64,000 nt of DNA from an uncultured Paracoccaceae bacterium. Lineage in GTDB: Bacteria > Pseudomonadota > Alphaproteobacteria > Rhodobacterales > Rhodobacteraceae. The position numbers and the translations under genes were made by a program. Under the pieces are notes generated by a model, which was not told the origin of the DNA, ran no database searches, and saw only the letters and a program-made list of their open reading frames with translations. Below are positions 1 through 8,927 of the stretch, piece after piece. Within the stretch, counting starts at the first letter, position 1. Each line of letters begins with the position of its first letter. Location of the stretch: the NCBI GenBank assembly GCA_947487205.1, contig CANKVU010000011.1, forward strand, positions 1 to 64,000, given 5' to 3'.

Positions 1-77
1 GCGGGTTTGCTCATGCCCGTCAGCTACCACGCTGGATTCACGAGATGAATCCTTCACGTGCTTTGTGCAACAAGGCC
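1..77 (-). mobile_element. IS5-family insertion sequence, one end (continues beyond the window)
   Basis: On the minus strand an ATG at 14-12 opens a frame beginning MSKP that runs out of the window. This is the usual start of IS5-family transposases in Rhodobacterales. The DNA upstream of it ends in a TTGTTGCACAAAG-type terminal sequence at about 62-77, typical of IS5-group inverted repeats. The outer boundary is inferred from that similarity; the other end is not visible, so no target duplication can be checked. The insertion truncates the small frame at 54-152. Confidence 0.6.
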
Positions 78-152
78 TGTCGCCAATGCCGTGGCGATGA
101 CCTGCTCCGGCGAACGGCCCTCGGTTTCTGGGGTCAGGCTGAGCTGCGTCAT
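54..152 (-). pseudogene. Gene start truncated by the IS5-family element (32 codons left)
   Basis: The frame starts with ATG at 152-150 and encodes MTQLSLTPETEGRSPEQVIA and a few more residues before running into the IS end at about 77 and stopping at 54-56. The natural look of the N-terminus and the abrupt change into IS sequence suggest the 5' stub of a broken gene. The original product is not recognisable from this piece. Confidence 0.4.
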
Positions 153-232
153 GTCGATCGTCCTTGCTCCGGAACGCCACGGTTCTGCGGGTTTCCGAGC
201 GAAAGATTTCTTAAGATGACCCGGCGAAATCC

Positions 233-585
233 GTCGAATGCACCGGATCGCGCGCCTACAAGAAGAAAGATAAGAACGATCAGGCCTGGGTCAGCGAAAG
301 AACGGCGCGATCGTTCGGCGCCTCGTCGGCTACGGGAGGCTGGAGGGCGTCGAGGCCCTGAGAGGCCTGAACCGTCTCCATGCCGCCGCCCGGTTGCAGG
401 TGAATCTCTGCCACCCCTCGTTCAAGCTGAAATCGAAGCACCGGGTGGGGGCGAAGGTCCGCAAGATCTGGGCCAGGCCGCGGACACCGGCGGCCCGGCT
501 TCTCGGCCGGACCGATCTCGATCCAGCGGTGCGGGAGAAGGTAACCGGAATGAGCGCCACTGCCGACCTGAACTGCCCCCGTCCT
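233..585 (+). pseudogene. ISNCY-type (integrase-core) transposase remnant, frameshifted
   Basis: Two plus-strand frames together read like the C-terminal half of an ISNCY/integrase-core transposase. Positions 233-298 give a segment containing SRAYKKKDKNDQAWV. After a shift, 301-585 gives NGAIVRRLVGYGRLEG, then VNLCHPSFKLKSKHRVGAKV and RKIWARPRTPAARLL. The pattern YKKNDQAWVEQKNG, then RRLVGYGRLEG, then VNFFQPSFKL is characteristic of the family. The frameshift lies near 299 and no N-terminal half is present, so this is a decayed relic. It fills a stretch that otherwise has no gene. Confidence 0.65.
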
Positions 586-622
586 TTCAAACTTTCCGTC
601 GGGGTGGGAGGATCGGCACGAT

Positions 623-835
623 CTAGAAAAACAGGATCCAGAGTACGATCAGGACCCCCGCGATGGTCGCGGCGGCCCAGACGATGGGCCAGAAACGGCC
701 CTCCTCGCGCTGCACGGAGACCGATTTTGTCGGCGCTGGCGTCGATTCCGAGGTGCCGTGGGTGGTCTCTTCCCTGGCCTTCAACGAGGGGTTCAGACCG
801 TCCTTTGCGTCCCGGTTCTCAAGGTTTTCGCTCAT
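623..835 (-). CDS. Small C-terminally anchored membrane protein of the nar operon
   Basis: This 70-residue protein has a charged N-terminal half (MSENLENRD, then KAREETTHG) and one C-terminal membrane helix (WAAATIAGVLIVLWILFF), so it is probably a tail-anchored inner-membrane protein. The ATG at 835 is chosen because GGGAGG lies just upstream; a longer in-frame start at 922 lacks such support. It overlaps the end of the preceding small gene by 17 bp, which makes it the last gene of the narGHJI operon. No family is recognised. Confidence 0.6.
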   Translation of the reverse strand: MSENLENRDAKDGLNPSLKAREETTHGTSESTPAPTKSVSVQREEGRFWPIVWAAATIAGVLIVLWILFF

Positions 836-1145
836 CGTTGCCTCCCGGATGGGCGGCCGGATCGGCCGCGGCGATACGCCAGCGCACCATCCGGTCGAGG
901 CAGGCCATGCCCGGATCGTCACTGTCGCGCAGTCTTGACATCAGCCCGGCCCACTCTTCCTCCGACGCAGACCGGGAGAACTCCGCGACCGCGCCTCTCG
1001 CCACACCCTCGGGTGTTGTCCCGTCGCGTCGGGCGGTGTGGGCCACGGATCGGGAAAGGGCGGGATCGGCGGCCTCCAGCCAGGCGGCGAAGGCACCCGA
1101 TCGATCCCGCGCGGCGGCCAGGATATCGCCCAGCATCATCGCCAT
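819..1145 (-). CDS. Hypothetical nar-operon protein, 108 residues
   Basis: This soluble, helix-rich small protein starts MAMMLGDILAAARDRSGAFA and ends in a charged tail. Its start codon overlaps the stop of the parvulin-like gene by one base (TGATG), so translational coupling is likely. The gene closes the narGHJI-ppiC string with the tail-anchored protein downstream. No catalytic motif, cysteine cluster or membrane segment is visible, and no function is assigned. Its place after a respiratory enzyme and a folding factor suggests an accessory role, but this is inference from position only. Confidence 0.6.
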   Translation of the reverse strand: MAMMLGDILAAARDRSGAFAAWLEAADPALSRSVAHTARRDGTTPEGVARGAVAEFSRSASEEEWAGLMSRLRDSDDPGMACLDRMVRWRIAAADPAAHPGGNDERKP

Positions 1146-2062
1146 CACAGCGCCGCCGCGTCGGGGGCGGGCTCGACCACGATGCCCTCGATCTGCGCAT
1201 CCTTTGCCAAGTCGGCGACGTAGCGCATGGCGGCCACGGTCCAGCCGCGGGCCGCCAGCATCTCGGCGATCTTGGCCTGCACAACCTCGAAGGGAAGGAT
1301 TTCTCCCTCGATCCGGCGGTGCAGCCGCAGGACGTGCCAGCCATGCTCTGAGCGAACGGGGTTGCGGTGCGTCGTTCCCGGTTCGAGTCTCTCGACCGCT
1401 TCCCAGACCTCGCGCACCAGTTCGCCGCGGCGGATCTGGCCCAGCGAGCCGTCCTGCGCAGCCGAGGGGCAGCCCGACAGCTCGCGCGCCGCGGCGGCGA
1501 AGGCGGCCGGATCCTCGCCCACCTCCTTGATCAGGGCGCGAGCCTGGAGTCCGGCATTGCGCCAGGCATCTTCGCCCCCGCCCTCCGGCTCGATCAGGAT
1601 GTGGGAGACCTCGAACAGGTCGGCGGTGCGGAACCGCTCGCGCCGAGCCTCGTAATAGCGGCGGCATTCGTCCTCGCCCGGCTCGCCGGGATCGAGCGCG
1701 ATGTCCAGAAGCGCGGCGATCGTGGCGTCGGTATCCGTTTCCACGCGACCGGCCTCGTCCGGCTCGCACGCGGCTTCGATGTTTTGGCGCCGTGCCTCCT
1801 GCAGGAGCAGTTCGCGGACCGCGAGGGCCCGGGCTGCCTCGGTCCAGGCAGCCTCTGGGCTCGAGGCGGGGTGATGCTGGATCTCCTGCGCGATGGCTTC
1901 GGGCGGGATCTCGACCCCGTTGACGCTGACGTCCGAGAAGGTGGGCGGCGCCGGGGCCGAAGGCGCCGCGCCGCCGCAACCGCGCGCCTGGCAGGCGCTC
2001 GGCATCTCCGGTGTGTCGCGCGTCTCGGGGCGCAGGCGGGGGATCTCGAGATTCTGCGTCAT
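1145..2062 (-). CDS. Parvulin-type peptidyl-prolyl isomerase (NifM/PpiC-like) of the nar operon
   Basis: This 305-residue protein has an N-terminal helical region and a C-terminal parvulin domain at about residues 170-270. The domain shows the family signatures LFEVSHILIEP, AAQDGSLGQIRRGEL and HGWHVLRLHRR. Such isomerases follow narI in several Paracoccus-type nar operons and are thought to help fold or assemble the reductase. No signal peptide is visible, so it should act in the cytoplasm, like NifM. Its ATG overlaps the narI stop by 4 bp (ATGA). A longer open frame upstream overlaps narI and is not used. Confidence 0.85.
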   Translation of the reverse strand: MTQNLEIPRLRPETRDTPEMPSACQARGCGGAAPSAPAPPTFSDVSVNGVEIPPEAIAQEIQHHPASSPEAAWTEAARALAVRELLLQEARRQNIEAACEPDEAGRVETDTDATIAALLDIALDPGEPGEDECRRYYEARRERFRTADLFEVSHILIEPEGGGEDAWRNAGLQARALIKEVGEDPAAFAAAARELSGCPSAAQDGSLGQIRRGELVREVWEAVERLEPGTTHRNPVRSEHGWHVLRLHRRIEGEILPFEVVQAKIAEMLAARGWTVAAMRYVADLAKDAQIEGIVVEPAPDAAAL

Positions 2063-2847
2063 GTGCCGGCCTGTCCCGTCTCGGATTTCTGCCGCGCGAC
2101 CGTGGTGGTGTCGCCGTAATTCGGCGAGGCCGCGTAGATGCCGTCGGTGCGCTTCTTCGAGGAAAGCGTGCGGACGATCTGGTAGCCCGGCCGCATCAGG
2201 AACCACACCGGCGCGGACCAGATATGCACCAGCCGGGTGAAGGGCGTGATCAGGAACAGCGTCAGCCCGAGGATGATGTGCAGCTTGTAGATCAGCGCCA
2301 CCTCGGATAGCAGGCTCGGCGCCTCTGGGTCGAAGGTGACGATGGCGTTCGCCCAGCCCATGAACCGGACCATCTCCTCGCCGTCGAGATGCTGCATCGT
2401 CCAGTAGGTCGTCGCCACGCCCAGCACCAGCTGCAGCCAGATCAGCACCAGGACGGCGATGTCGCCGATCGACGAGGTCTGCCGCACCCGCGGCTCGAAC
2501 AGGCGACGATGGAGCAGCATCGAGGCCCCCACCAGCGCCGCGATCCCGGCGATGCCGCCGACGATCAGCGCGCCCAGCTGCTTGACCCCGTGGCCGATCC
2601 CGGCGGCGTCGAACACGTTGATCGGTGTCAGCAAGCCGACGAAATGGCCCACGAACAGCACCAGCACGCCCAGATGGAACAGGTTGGACCCCCAGATCAT
2701 CTGCTTGCGGCGCAGGAACTGGCTGGATTGCGAGCGCCAGGAATACTGGTCGGCGTCGAAACGCAGGATCGAGCCGACGATCAGCACCGTAACCGCGAGG
2801 TACGGATACCACCCGAATGCAAGTTGATTGATGAAGTCGTTCATCAC
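2059..2847 (-). CDS. narI: Respiratory nitrate reductase, gamma (cytochrome b) subunit
   Basis: This 262-residue membrane protein starts MNDFINQLAFGWYPYLAVTV and has about five transmembrane helices with the histidines expected for two b-type hemes (for example LFHLGVLVLFVGHFVG and YKLHIILGLTLFLITPFTRL). It takes electrons from quinol at the periplasmic side and passes them to NarH. The length is slightly longer than E. coli NarI. It overlaps narJ upstream and the isomerase gene downstream by 4 bp each, so the operon is tightly coupled. Confidence 0.95.
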   Translation of the reverse strand: MMNDFINQLAFGWYPYLAVTVLIVGSILRFDADQYSWRSQSSQFLRRKQMIWGSNLFHLGVLVLFVGHFVGLLTPINVFDAAGIGHGVKQLGALIVGGIAGIAALVGASMLLHRRLFEPRVRQTSSIGDIAVLVLIWLQLVLGVATTYWTMQHLDGEEMVRFMGWANAIVTFDPEAPSLLSEVALIYKLHIILGLTLFLITPFTRLVHIWSAPVWFLMRPGYQIVRTLSSKKRTDGIYAASPNYGDTTTVARQKSETGQAGT

Positions 2848-3542
2848 GCCCCTCCGCTTCTGCGTGCCGCGACCATGGCCTTGCCGGCCGCCCTGAGCTT
2901 GGCGGTCATGCCCGTCGGGCCGCCCATGTCATGCTGGGTGAAGGTGACGGGCGCCTCCTCCCACTCCGCGTCGATCCGCGCCGGGTCTTCGGAGGGCGCG
3001 TTCTCTTGCAATTCCGCAAGCGCTTCCCTGTCGAGCCGGACGCCACCCAGAACGACCAGCGCGGCAAGCACCCCGGCATAGCCCGAACCGCGCTCTCGCA
3101 GCCTCTCCTCCAGCGCGGCGAAGACGTGGCCGGGCTCGGCCAGGGTCTCGCGCGCCTCGTTTGGCGGCAGGCAGGAGGCATATTCGACGAAGACGGGGAT
3201 GAAGTCGGGCAGCTCGCCGCTGTCGAGCAAGCAGCCGGCGTTCATGTATTGCCCGGCCAGGTCGATCATCGCCTGGCCACGCTCGCGGCTCTCGCCGTGG
3301 ACATGCTCGAACAGGTGCAGCGACAGCGCCCGCGACCGGTCGAACAACTCGCTGTAGGCGGCCTGAAGGTCGAGCAGGTCGTCGCGTTCCAGCGCCGCGA
3401 TGAGCGGCTCCAGCGACCGGAGGGAGGCCCGCGGCAGGACCCCCTCCGCGGCCAGCGTGTCTCGGATCTCGCCGGCATGGGCCTGCAGCTCGGCCGAGGG
3501 ATAGCCCAGCAGCAGGGCCAGGGCGCGCAGGGTCAGTCTCAT
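2844..3542 (-). CDS. narJ: Nitrate reductase assembly chaperone
   Basis: This 232-residue all-helical protein of the NarJ/TorD chaperone family starts MRLTLRALALLLGYPSAELQ and carries the family-like segments LLDLQAAYSELFDRSRALSL, LFEHVHGESRERGQAM and LPDFIPVFVEYASCLP. It would bind apo-NarG in the cytoplasm and assist molybdenum-cofactor insertion before NarGH docks on NarI. The C-terminal 50 residues are more variable, as usual. Four-base ATGA overlaps join it to narH and narI. Confidence 0.95.
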   Translation of the reverse strand: MRLTLRALALLLGYPSAELQAHAGEIRDTLAAEGVLPRASLRSLEPLIAALERDDLLDLQAAYSELFDRSRALSLHLFEHVHGESRERGQAMIDLAGQYMNAGCLLDSGELPDFIPVFVEYASCLPPNEARETLAEPGHVFAALEERLRERGSGYAGVLAALVVLGGVRLDREALAELQENAPSEDPARIDAEWEEAPVTFTQHDMGGPTGMTAKLRAAGKAMVAARRSGGA

Positions 3543-5065
3543 GTGGGCACGTCCATGTAGGGCTTCTTGGGAGTGCTCTTGGCGCCGCCGAACAGGTTGG
3601 TGCGGCTCTTGCCGCCGGTCCCCTCGTGCAGTCCGAACCCGGCCGAACCGCGCAACACATAGGCGTCCTCGTCCAGCTCCCGGTGGGCGGTGGGGATCAC
3701 GTAGCGGTCCTCATAGGCCGCGAGTGCCATGATCTTGTACATCTCCTCGATGGTCGCGGAATCGAGCCCGACCCGCTCGGGGATCTTCTCGTCGATCCGG
3801 CCCTCCACGCTCTTGGCGCGCATGTAGGAGCGCATCGCCAGCATCCGCTCCAGCGCGGTCGCCACCGGCGCCTCGTCTCCCGCGGTCAGCAGGTTCGCCA
3901 GGTAACGCAGCGGGATCCTGAGCGAGCGCACATCCGGCATCCCGTCGAGCGCGCTGATCTTGCCCGCCTCGTGGGCGGACTGGATCGGCGACAGCGGCGG
4001 CACGTACCAGACCATCGGCAGGGTGCGGTATTCGGGGTGGAGCGGGAAGGCGACCTTCCACTCAATTGCCATCTTGTAGATGGGTGAGCGGCGCGCCGCC
4101 TCCAGCCACTGGTCGGGGATGCCCTCGGCGCGGGCGGCGGCCTGCACCTCCGGGTCGTGCGGGTCGAGGAACACGTCGAGCTGGGCGGGATAGAGATCCT
4201 TCTCGTTCTCCACCGAGGCCGCGGCCTCGATCCGGTCGGCGTCGTAGAGGATCACGCCGAGATAGCGGATCCGGCCCACGCAGGTCTCGGAACAGACGGT
4301 GGGCTGGCCGGTCTCGATCCGGGGATAGCAGAAGATGCACTTCTCCGACTTCCCCGTGGACCAGTTGTAGTAGATCTTCTTGTAGGGACAGCCCGAGACG
4401 CACATCCGCCAGCCGCGGCACTTCTCCTGGTCGATCAGCACGATGCCGTCCTCGGCCCGCTTGTAGATCGCCCCCGAGGGGCAGGAGGCGAGGCAGGTCG
4501 GGTTCAGGCAGTGCTCGCACAGCCGGGGCAGATACATCATGAAGGTCTTCTCGAACTCGCCGTAGATCTCCTTCTCGATGCCCTCGAAGTTGCTGTCCTG
4601 GCCCCGGTTGGCGAATTCGCCGCCCAGCATGTCTTCCCAGTTGCCGGACCACTCGATCTTCTCCATGACCTCCCCGGTCAGGAGCGAGCGCGGCTTGGCC
4701 GCCGGCTGCGCCTGCAGCTCGGGCGCCTTCTGCAGCCACTCGTATTCGAACGTGTAGGGTTCGTAGAAGTCGTCGATCTCGGGCAGGTGCGGGTTGGCGA
4801 AGATCTTCGACAGGATGCGCCACTTCGATCCCTGGCGGGGGACGATCTTGCCGTTCTTCTTGCGGGTCCAGCCACCCTGCCAGCGCTTCTGGTTCTCCCA
4901 GTCCTTGGGATAGCCGATGCCGGGCTTGGTCTCGACGTTGTTGAACCAGACGTATTCGACGCCCTCGCGGTTGGTCCACACGTTCTTGCAGGTGACCGAG
5001 CAGGTGTGACAGCCGATGCATTTGTCGAGGTTCAGGACCATCGCGACCTGTGCGCGTACCTTCAT
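3539..5065 (-). CDS. narH: Respiratory nitrate reductase, beta (iron-sulfur) subunit
   Basis: This 508-residue cytoplasmic electron-transfer subunit has its first ferredoxin-type cluster at Cys16-Cys19-Cys22-Cys26 (CIGCHTCSVTC). Later groups are CEHCLNPTCLASC, CRGWRMCVSGC, CIFC and CSETCVG. In CRGWRMC a tryptophan replaces one cysteine, which is the hallmark of the [3Fe-4S] cluster in NarH. It carries electrons from the NarI hemes to NarG. The length matches the family. It sits between narG and narJ with 4-bp overlaps. Confidence 0.97.
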   Translation of the reverse strand: MKVRAQVAMVLNLDKCIGCHTCSVTCKNVWTNREGVEYVWFNNVETKPGIGYPKDWENQKRWQGGWTRKKNGKIVPRQGSKWRILSKIFANPHLPEIDDFYEPYTFEYEWLQKAPELQAQPAAKPRSLLTGEVMEKIEWSGNWEDMLGGEFANRGQDSNFEGIEKEIYGEFEKTFMMYLPRLCEHCLNPTCLASCPSGAIYKRAEDGIVLIDQEKCRGWRMCVSGCPYKKIYYNWSTGKSEKCIFCYPRIETGQPTVCSETCVGRIRYLGVILYDADRIEAAASVENEKDLYPAQLDVFLDPHDPEVQAAARAEGIPDQWLEAARRSPIYKMAIEWKVAFPLHPEYRTLPMVWYVPPLSPIQSAHEAGKISALDGMPDVRSLRIPLRYLANLLTAGDEAPVATALERMLAMRSYMRAKSVEGRIDEKIPERVGLDSATIEEMYKIMALAAYEDRYVIPTAHRELDEDAYVLRGSAGFGLHEGTGGKSRTNLFGGAKSTPKKPYMDVPT

Positions 5066-8000
5066 TCGGCGGCCTCCTTCTCGCTGTCGATCTCTCCGCC
5101 GGCCGGTTCATCGTCTTCGGTAGACTTGTCGAACCAGTTGATCTGACTCATCTTTCTGAGGATGATATACTCGTCGCGGTTGGCGCCGACGGTGCCGTAA
5201 TAGTTGAAGCCGTATGCCAGTTGGGCATAGCCGCCGATCATGTGGGTGGGCTTCATGTTGATCCGCGTGACCGAGTTGTGGATGCCGCCGCGCTGGCCGG
5301 TGATCTCGGATCCGACCGTGTTCACCAGCTTCTCCTGGGCGTGGTACATGAGGCACGATCCCGGCATGATCCGCTGGCTGACGATGGCCCGCGCGGTGAG
5401 CGCCCCGTTGACGTTGAAGACCTCGATCCAGTCGTTGTCGACGATCCCCGCCGCCTTCGCGTCATCCTCGCTGATCCAGACCGCGGGCCCGCCGCGGTTC
5501 AGGCTCAGCATGATCAGGTTCTCGGTATAGGTCGAGTGGATGCCCCATTTCTGGTGCGGCGTCAGGAAGTTGAGCATGATCTCGGTATTGCCGTTCGACA
5601 GCTTGCCGGCGGCGGCGGCGACCGAGCGGGTGTCGATCGGTGGCCGCCAGGTCACCATCGCCTCTCCGAAGGCGCGCATCCAGTGGTGATCCTGGTAGAG
5701 CTGTTGGCGCCCCGTCAGCGTGCGCCAGGGGATCAGTTCGTGGACGTTGGTGTATCCCGCGTTGTAGCAGACATGCTCGCTTTCGAGCCCCGACCAGGTG
5801 GGCGAGGAGATGATCTTGCGCGGCTGGCTGATCACGTCGCGGAATCGGATCTTCTCCTCCTCCTTGCCCTCGGCCAGGTGCCCGTGGTCGCGACCGGTGA
5901 TCTTCGACAAGGACGCCCAGGCCTTCAGCGCCACCTCGCCGTTGGTCTCCGGCGCCAGCGTCAGGATCGTCTCGCACGCGTCGATATCGGTGTCGATCTT
6001 GGGCCGTCCGGCGGAGGAGCCGGCGGGGACCGTTCCGTTCAGCCGGCTCAGCAGTTCCACGTCGGCGTCCGCGTTCCACGAGATGCCCTTGCCGCCGTTG
6101 CCGTGTTTTTCCAGCGCCGGGCCGAGCGAGGTGAACCGCGCGAAGGTCTCGGGATAGTTCCGTTCCACCAGCGCGACGGCGGGCATGGTCTTGCCCGGCA
6201 CCGGCTCGCATTCGCCGCGCGCCCAGTCCTTCGGCTCGTAGGGTTGGGCCAGCTCGCCCGGCGTGTCGTGCTGTATCGGGGTCAGTACCACGTCGTGCTC
6301 GACGCCGAGCACCTCGGGGCAGATCTCCGAGAACTTGGCCGCCAGGCCACGGAAGATCGCCCAGTCGCTGCGCGCTTCCCAGGCCGGGTCCACCGCCGCG
6401 GTCAGCGGGTGGATGAACGGGTGCATGTCGGAAGTGTTGAGGTCGTGCTTCTCGTACCAGGTCGCGGTCGGCAGAACGACATCGGCATAGAGCGAGGTGG
6501 TCGACATGCGGAAGTCGATGTTGACCATGAGGTCCAGCTTGCCGACCGGCGCCTCCTCGTGCCAGGCGACCTCCTCGGGGCGGTCGGCGGCGGCGGCCTG
6601 CTCGTTGCCCACCACGCCGTGCATCGACCCGATGAAATGCTTGAGGAAGTATTCGTGGCCCTTGCCGGAGGCCCCCAGCACGTTCGAGCGCCAGAAGAAC
6701 ATGTTGCGCGGCCAGTTGCGCGGATTGTCCGGATCGGCGCAGGCCATGGCGAGGTCGCCGTCCTTCAGCCGCCTGGCGATCGTCTCGCCGGGATTGCCGC
6801 CGGCCTCCTTCAGCTCGCGCCCGATCTCCAGCGGGTTGGCCTGCAGCTGCGGCGCAGAGGGCAGCCAGCCCATCCGTTCGGCGCGCACGTTGTAATCGAT
6901 CATCGACCCCGACCAGTCGCCCGGCGGCGCCAGCGGCGACAGGATCTCCGCCGGCTTCAGCGTGTCGTAGCGCCACTGGTCGGTATGGGCGTAGAAGAAG
7001 CTGGTGCCGTTCATCTGCCGCGGCGGTCGGCTCCAGTCGAGCGCGAAGGCGAGCGGCAGCCATCCCGTCTGGGGCCGCAGCTTCTCCTGGCCCACGTAAT
7101 GCGCCCAGCCGCCGCCGGACTGGCCGATACAGCCGCACATCACCAGAAGCTGGATGATGCCGCGATAGGCCATGTCCATGTGGTACCAGTGGTTGAGACC
7201 TGCGCCGAGGATTACCATCGACCGGCCGCGCGTCGTCTCGGCGTTCTGGGCGAATTCGCGGGCGACCTGGATGATGGCTTCGCGCGGGGTGCCCGTCACC
7301 TTCTCGGCCCAGGCCGGGGTGAAGGGCATGTCGTCGTCGTAGCTCTTGGCGACGTTGCCGCCGCCGAAGCCGCGGTCGAGCCCGTAATTGGCGCAGTAAA
7401 GGTCGAAGACCGTGGCGACGCGCATCTTGGCCCCGTCCGCGAGCGTGACCTCGCGAAGCGGTAGGTTTCGCATAAGAACCTTGTCGTGCGCCGTTGTCTT
7501 CCAGTCATGCGGCGCGGTGCCGCCGAAATAGGGGAAGGCCACGGGTTCGATGGAATCGTGGTGCTCGGCCAGCGTCATGCGCAGGCGGATGTCGCGGCCC
7601 TTGCCGTCCTTCTCTTCGAGGTTCCACTTGCCCTCTTCGCCCCAGCGGAAGCCCGAGGCGCCGAGCGGGGCGACCAGCTCGCCGGTGATCTCGTCGATGC
7701 CGACCGCCTTCCAGTCGGGATTGTTGGTCTCGCCGAGGCCCCCCTCCAGGTCTGCCGCCCGCAGCATCCGGTCGGGTACCAGCCGCCCGTCGCGTTCCTG
7801 CACGGTGACGAGGAGGGGGAAGTCGGAATATTTCCGCGTGTAGTCGGTGAAATACTCCGACTGCTTGTCGAGGTGGAACTCGCGCAGCGCCACATGGCCG
7901 AAGGCCAGCGCCAGCGCCGCGTCGGTCCCCTGCTTGGGGTGCAGCCAGATGTCGGAGAACTTCGCCGCTTCGTTGTAGTCCGGCGCGATCACCGCAGATT

Positions 8001-8826
8001 TGGCGCCGCGGTAGCGCACCTCGGAGTAGAAATGCGCGTCGGGCGCCCGGGTCATCGGCACGTTGGAGCCCCAAACCAGCAGGAAGCCCGCATTGTACCA
8101 GTCGGCACTCTCGGGCACGTCGGTCTGCTCGCCCCATGTCTGCGGCGAGGAGGGCGGCAGGTCGCAGTACCAGTCGTAGAAGGACAGGAGCGTCGAGCCG
8201 AGAAGCGACAGGTAGCGCGACCCGGCGGCGTAGGAGATCATCGACATGGCCGGGATCGGCGAGAATCCGGCGATCCGGTCGGGGCCGTATTCCTTCACCG
8301 TGTAGGCGTTGGCGGCCGCGATCATCTCGTTGATCTCGTCCCAGCCGACGCGGACGAAGCCGCCACGGCCTCGCCTCGACACCCAGTCCCGCCGCTTGTC
8401 GGGATCCTCGGCGATCGACCGCCAGGCCGCCACCGGCGTCATGGTCGCCCGCGCCGCGCGCCAGTGCCGGATCAGCCGCGCCCGGACCAGCGGATACTTG
8501 ATGCGGGTGCCGGAATAGAGATACCAGCTGTAGCTCGCCCCCCGAGGGCAGCCGCGCGGCTCGTGGTTGGGCAGGTCGGGGCGGGTGCGCGGATAGTCGG
8601 TCTGCTGCGTCTCCCAGGTGACGATGCCGCCCTTCACGTAGATTTTCCACGAACACGACCCGGTGCAGTTCACCCCGTGGGTGGAGCGCACGATCTTGTC
8701 CGCCGCCCACCGCTTGCGATAGGCATCCTCCCACTTCCGGGACTCGTTGGTGGTGATCCCGTGGCCGTCCGAGAACTTCTCCTGCTCGCGCCGGAAATAG
8801 GTCAGCCGATCGACGAAGTGGCTCAT
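5062..8826 (-). CDS. narG: Respiratory nitrate reductase, alpha (molybdenum) subunit
   Basis: This 1254-residue catalytic subunit reduces nitrate to nitrite at a bis-MGD molybdenum centre. The N-terminal FS0 cluster ligands are His50, Cys54, Cys58 and Cys93 (HGVNCTGSC, later RGCPRGASY), one position off E. coli NarG. The Mo-pocket region APDYNEAAKFSDIWL with PKQGTDAALALAFGHV is present. There is no classical Tat signal, only the short conserved NarG N-terminus, so it stays on the cytoplasmic side. The ATG has GGAG just upstream. It follows narK by 101 bp and is the first gene of a four-gene overlapping block. Confidence 0.98.
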   Translation of the reverse strand: MSHFVDRLTYFRREQEKFSDGHGITTNESRKWEDAYRKRWAADKIVRSTHGVNCTGSCSWKIYVKGGIVTWETQQTDYPRTRPDLPNHEPRGCPRGASYSWYLYSGTRIKYPLVRARLIRHWRAARATMTPVAAWRSIAEDPDKRRDWVSRRGRGGFVRVGWDEINEMIAAANAYTVKEYGPDRIAGFSPIPAMSMISYAAGSRYLSLLGSTLLSFYDWYCDLPPSSPQTWGEQTDVPESADWYNAGFLLVWGSNVPMTRAPDAHFYSEVRYRGAKSAVIAPDYNEAAKFSDIWLHPKQGTDAALALAFGHVALREFHLDKQSEYFTDYTRKYSDFPLLVTVQERDGRLVPDRMLRAADLEGGLGETNNPDWKAVGIDEITGELVAPLGASGFRWGEEGKWNLEEKDGKGRDIRLRMTLAEHHDSIEPVAFPYFGGTAPHDWKTTAHDKVLMRNLPLREVTLADGAKMRVATVFDLYCANYGLDRGFGGGNVAKSYDDDMPFTPAWAEKVTGTPREAIIQVAREFAQNAETTRGRSMVILGAGLNHWYHMDMAYRGIIQLLVMCGCIGQSGGGWAHYVGQEKLRPQTGWLPLAFALDWSRPPRQMNGTSFFYAHTDQWRYDTLKPAEILSPLAPPGDWSGSMIDYNVRAERMGWLPSAPQLQANPLEIGRELKEAGGNPGETIARRLKDGDLAMACADPDNPRNWPRNMFFWRSNVLGASGKGHEYFLKHFIGSMHGVVGNEQAAAADRPEEVAWHEEAPVGKLDLMVNIDFRMSTTSLYADVVLPTATWYEKHDLNTSDMHPFIHPLTAAVDPAWEARSDWAIFRGLAAKFSEICPEVLGVEHDVVLTPIQHDTPGELAQPYEPKDWARGECEPVPGKTMPAVALVERNYPETFARFTSLGPALEKHGNGGKGISWNADADVELLSRLNGTVPAGSSAGRPKIDTDIDACETILTLAPETNGEVALKAWASLSKITGRDHGHLAEGKEEEKIRFRDVISQPRKIISSPTWSGLESEHVCYNAGYTNVHELIPWRTLTGRQQLYQDHHWMRAFGEAMVTWRPPIDTRSVAAAAGKLSNGNTEIMLNFLTPHQKWGIHSTYTENLIMLSLNRGGPAVWISEDDAKAAGIVDNDWIEVFNVNGALTARAIVSQRIMPGSCLMYHAQEKLVNTVGSEITGQRGGIHNSVTRINMKPTHMIGGYAQLAYGFNYYGTVGANRDEYIILRKMSQINWFDKSTEDDEPAGGEIDSEKEAAE

Positions 8827-8927
8827 TGCGGGCTCCTTCGGGGTAGGGCGCCCGGTTCGGGGCGCGAATGGGGCGTCGCGGTCCGGGCCGCGTCGGGCCG
8901 GGGGCGAAGGGCCGGGCGGGCCATCGT

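Noticed and set aside
394-1530. 378-codon plus-strand frame across the end of the nar operon
   Set aside because: Only its first part, up to about 585, is coding-like (transposase relic); the rest is antisense to two coupled small genes and the isomerase gene.
5050-7464. 804-codon plus-strand open frame opposite narG
   Set aside because: It is the antisense shadow of a GC-rich, well-conserved narG; its product is full of repeats of Arg, Asp and His and has no family.
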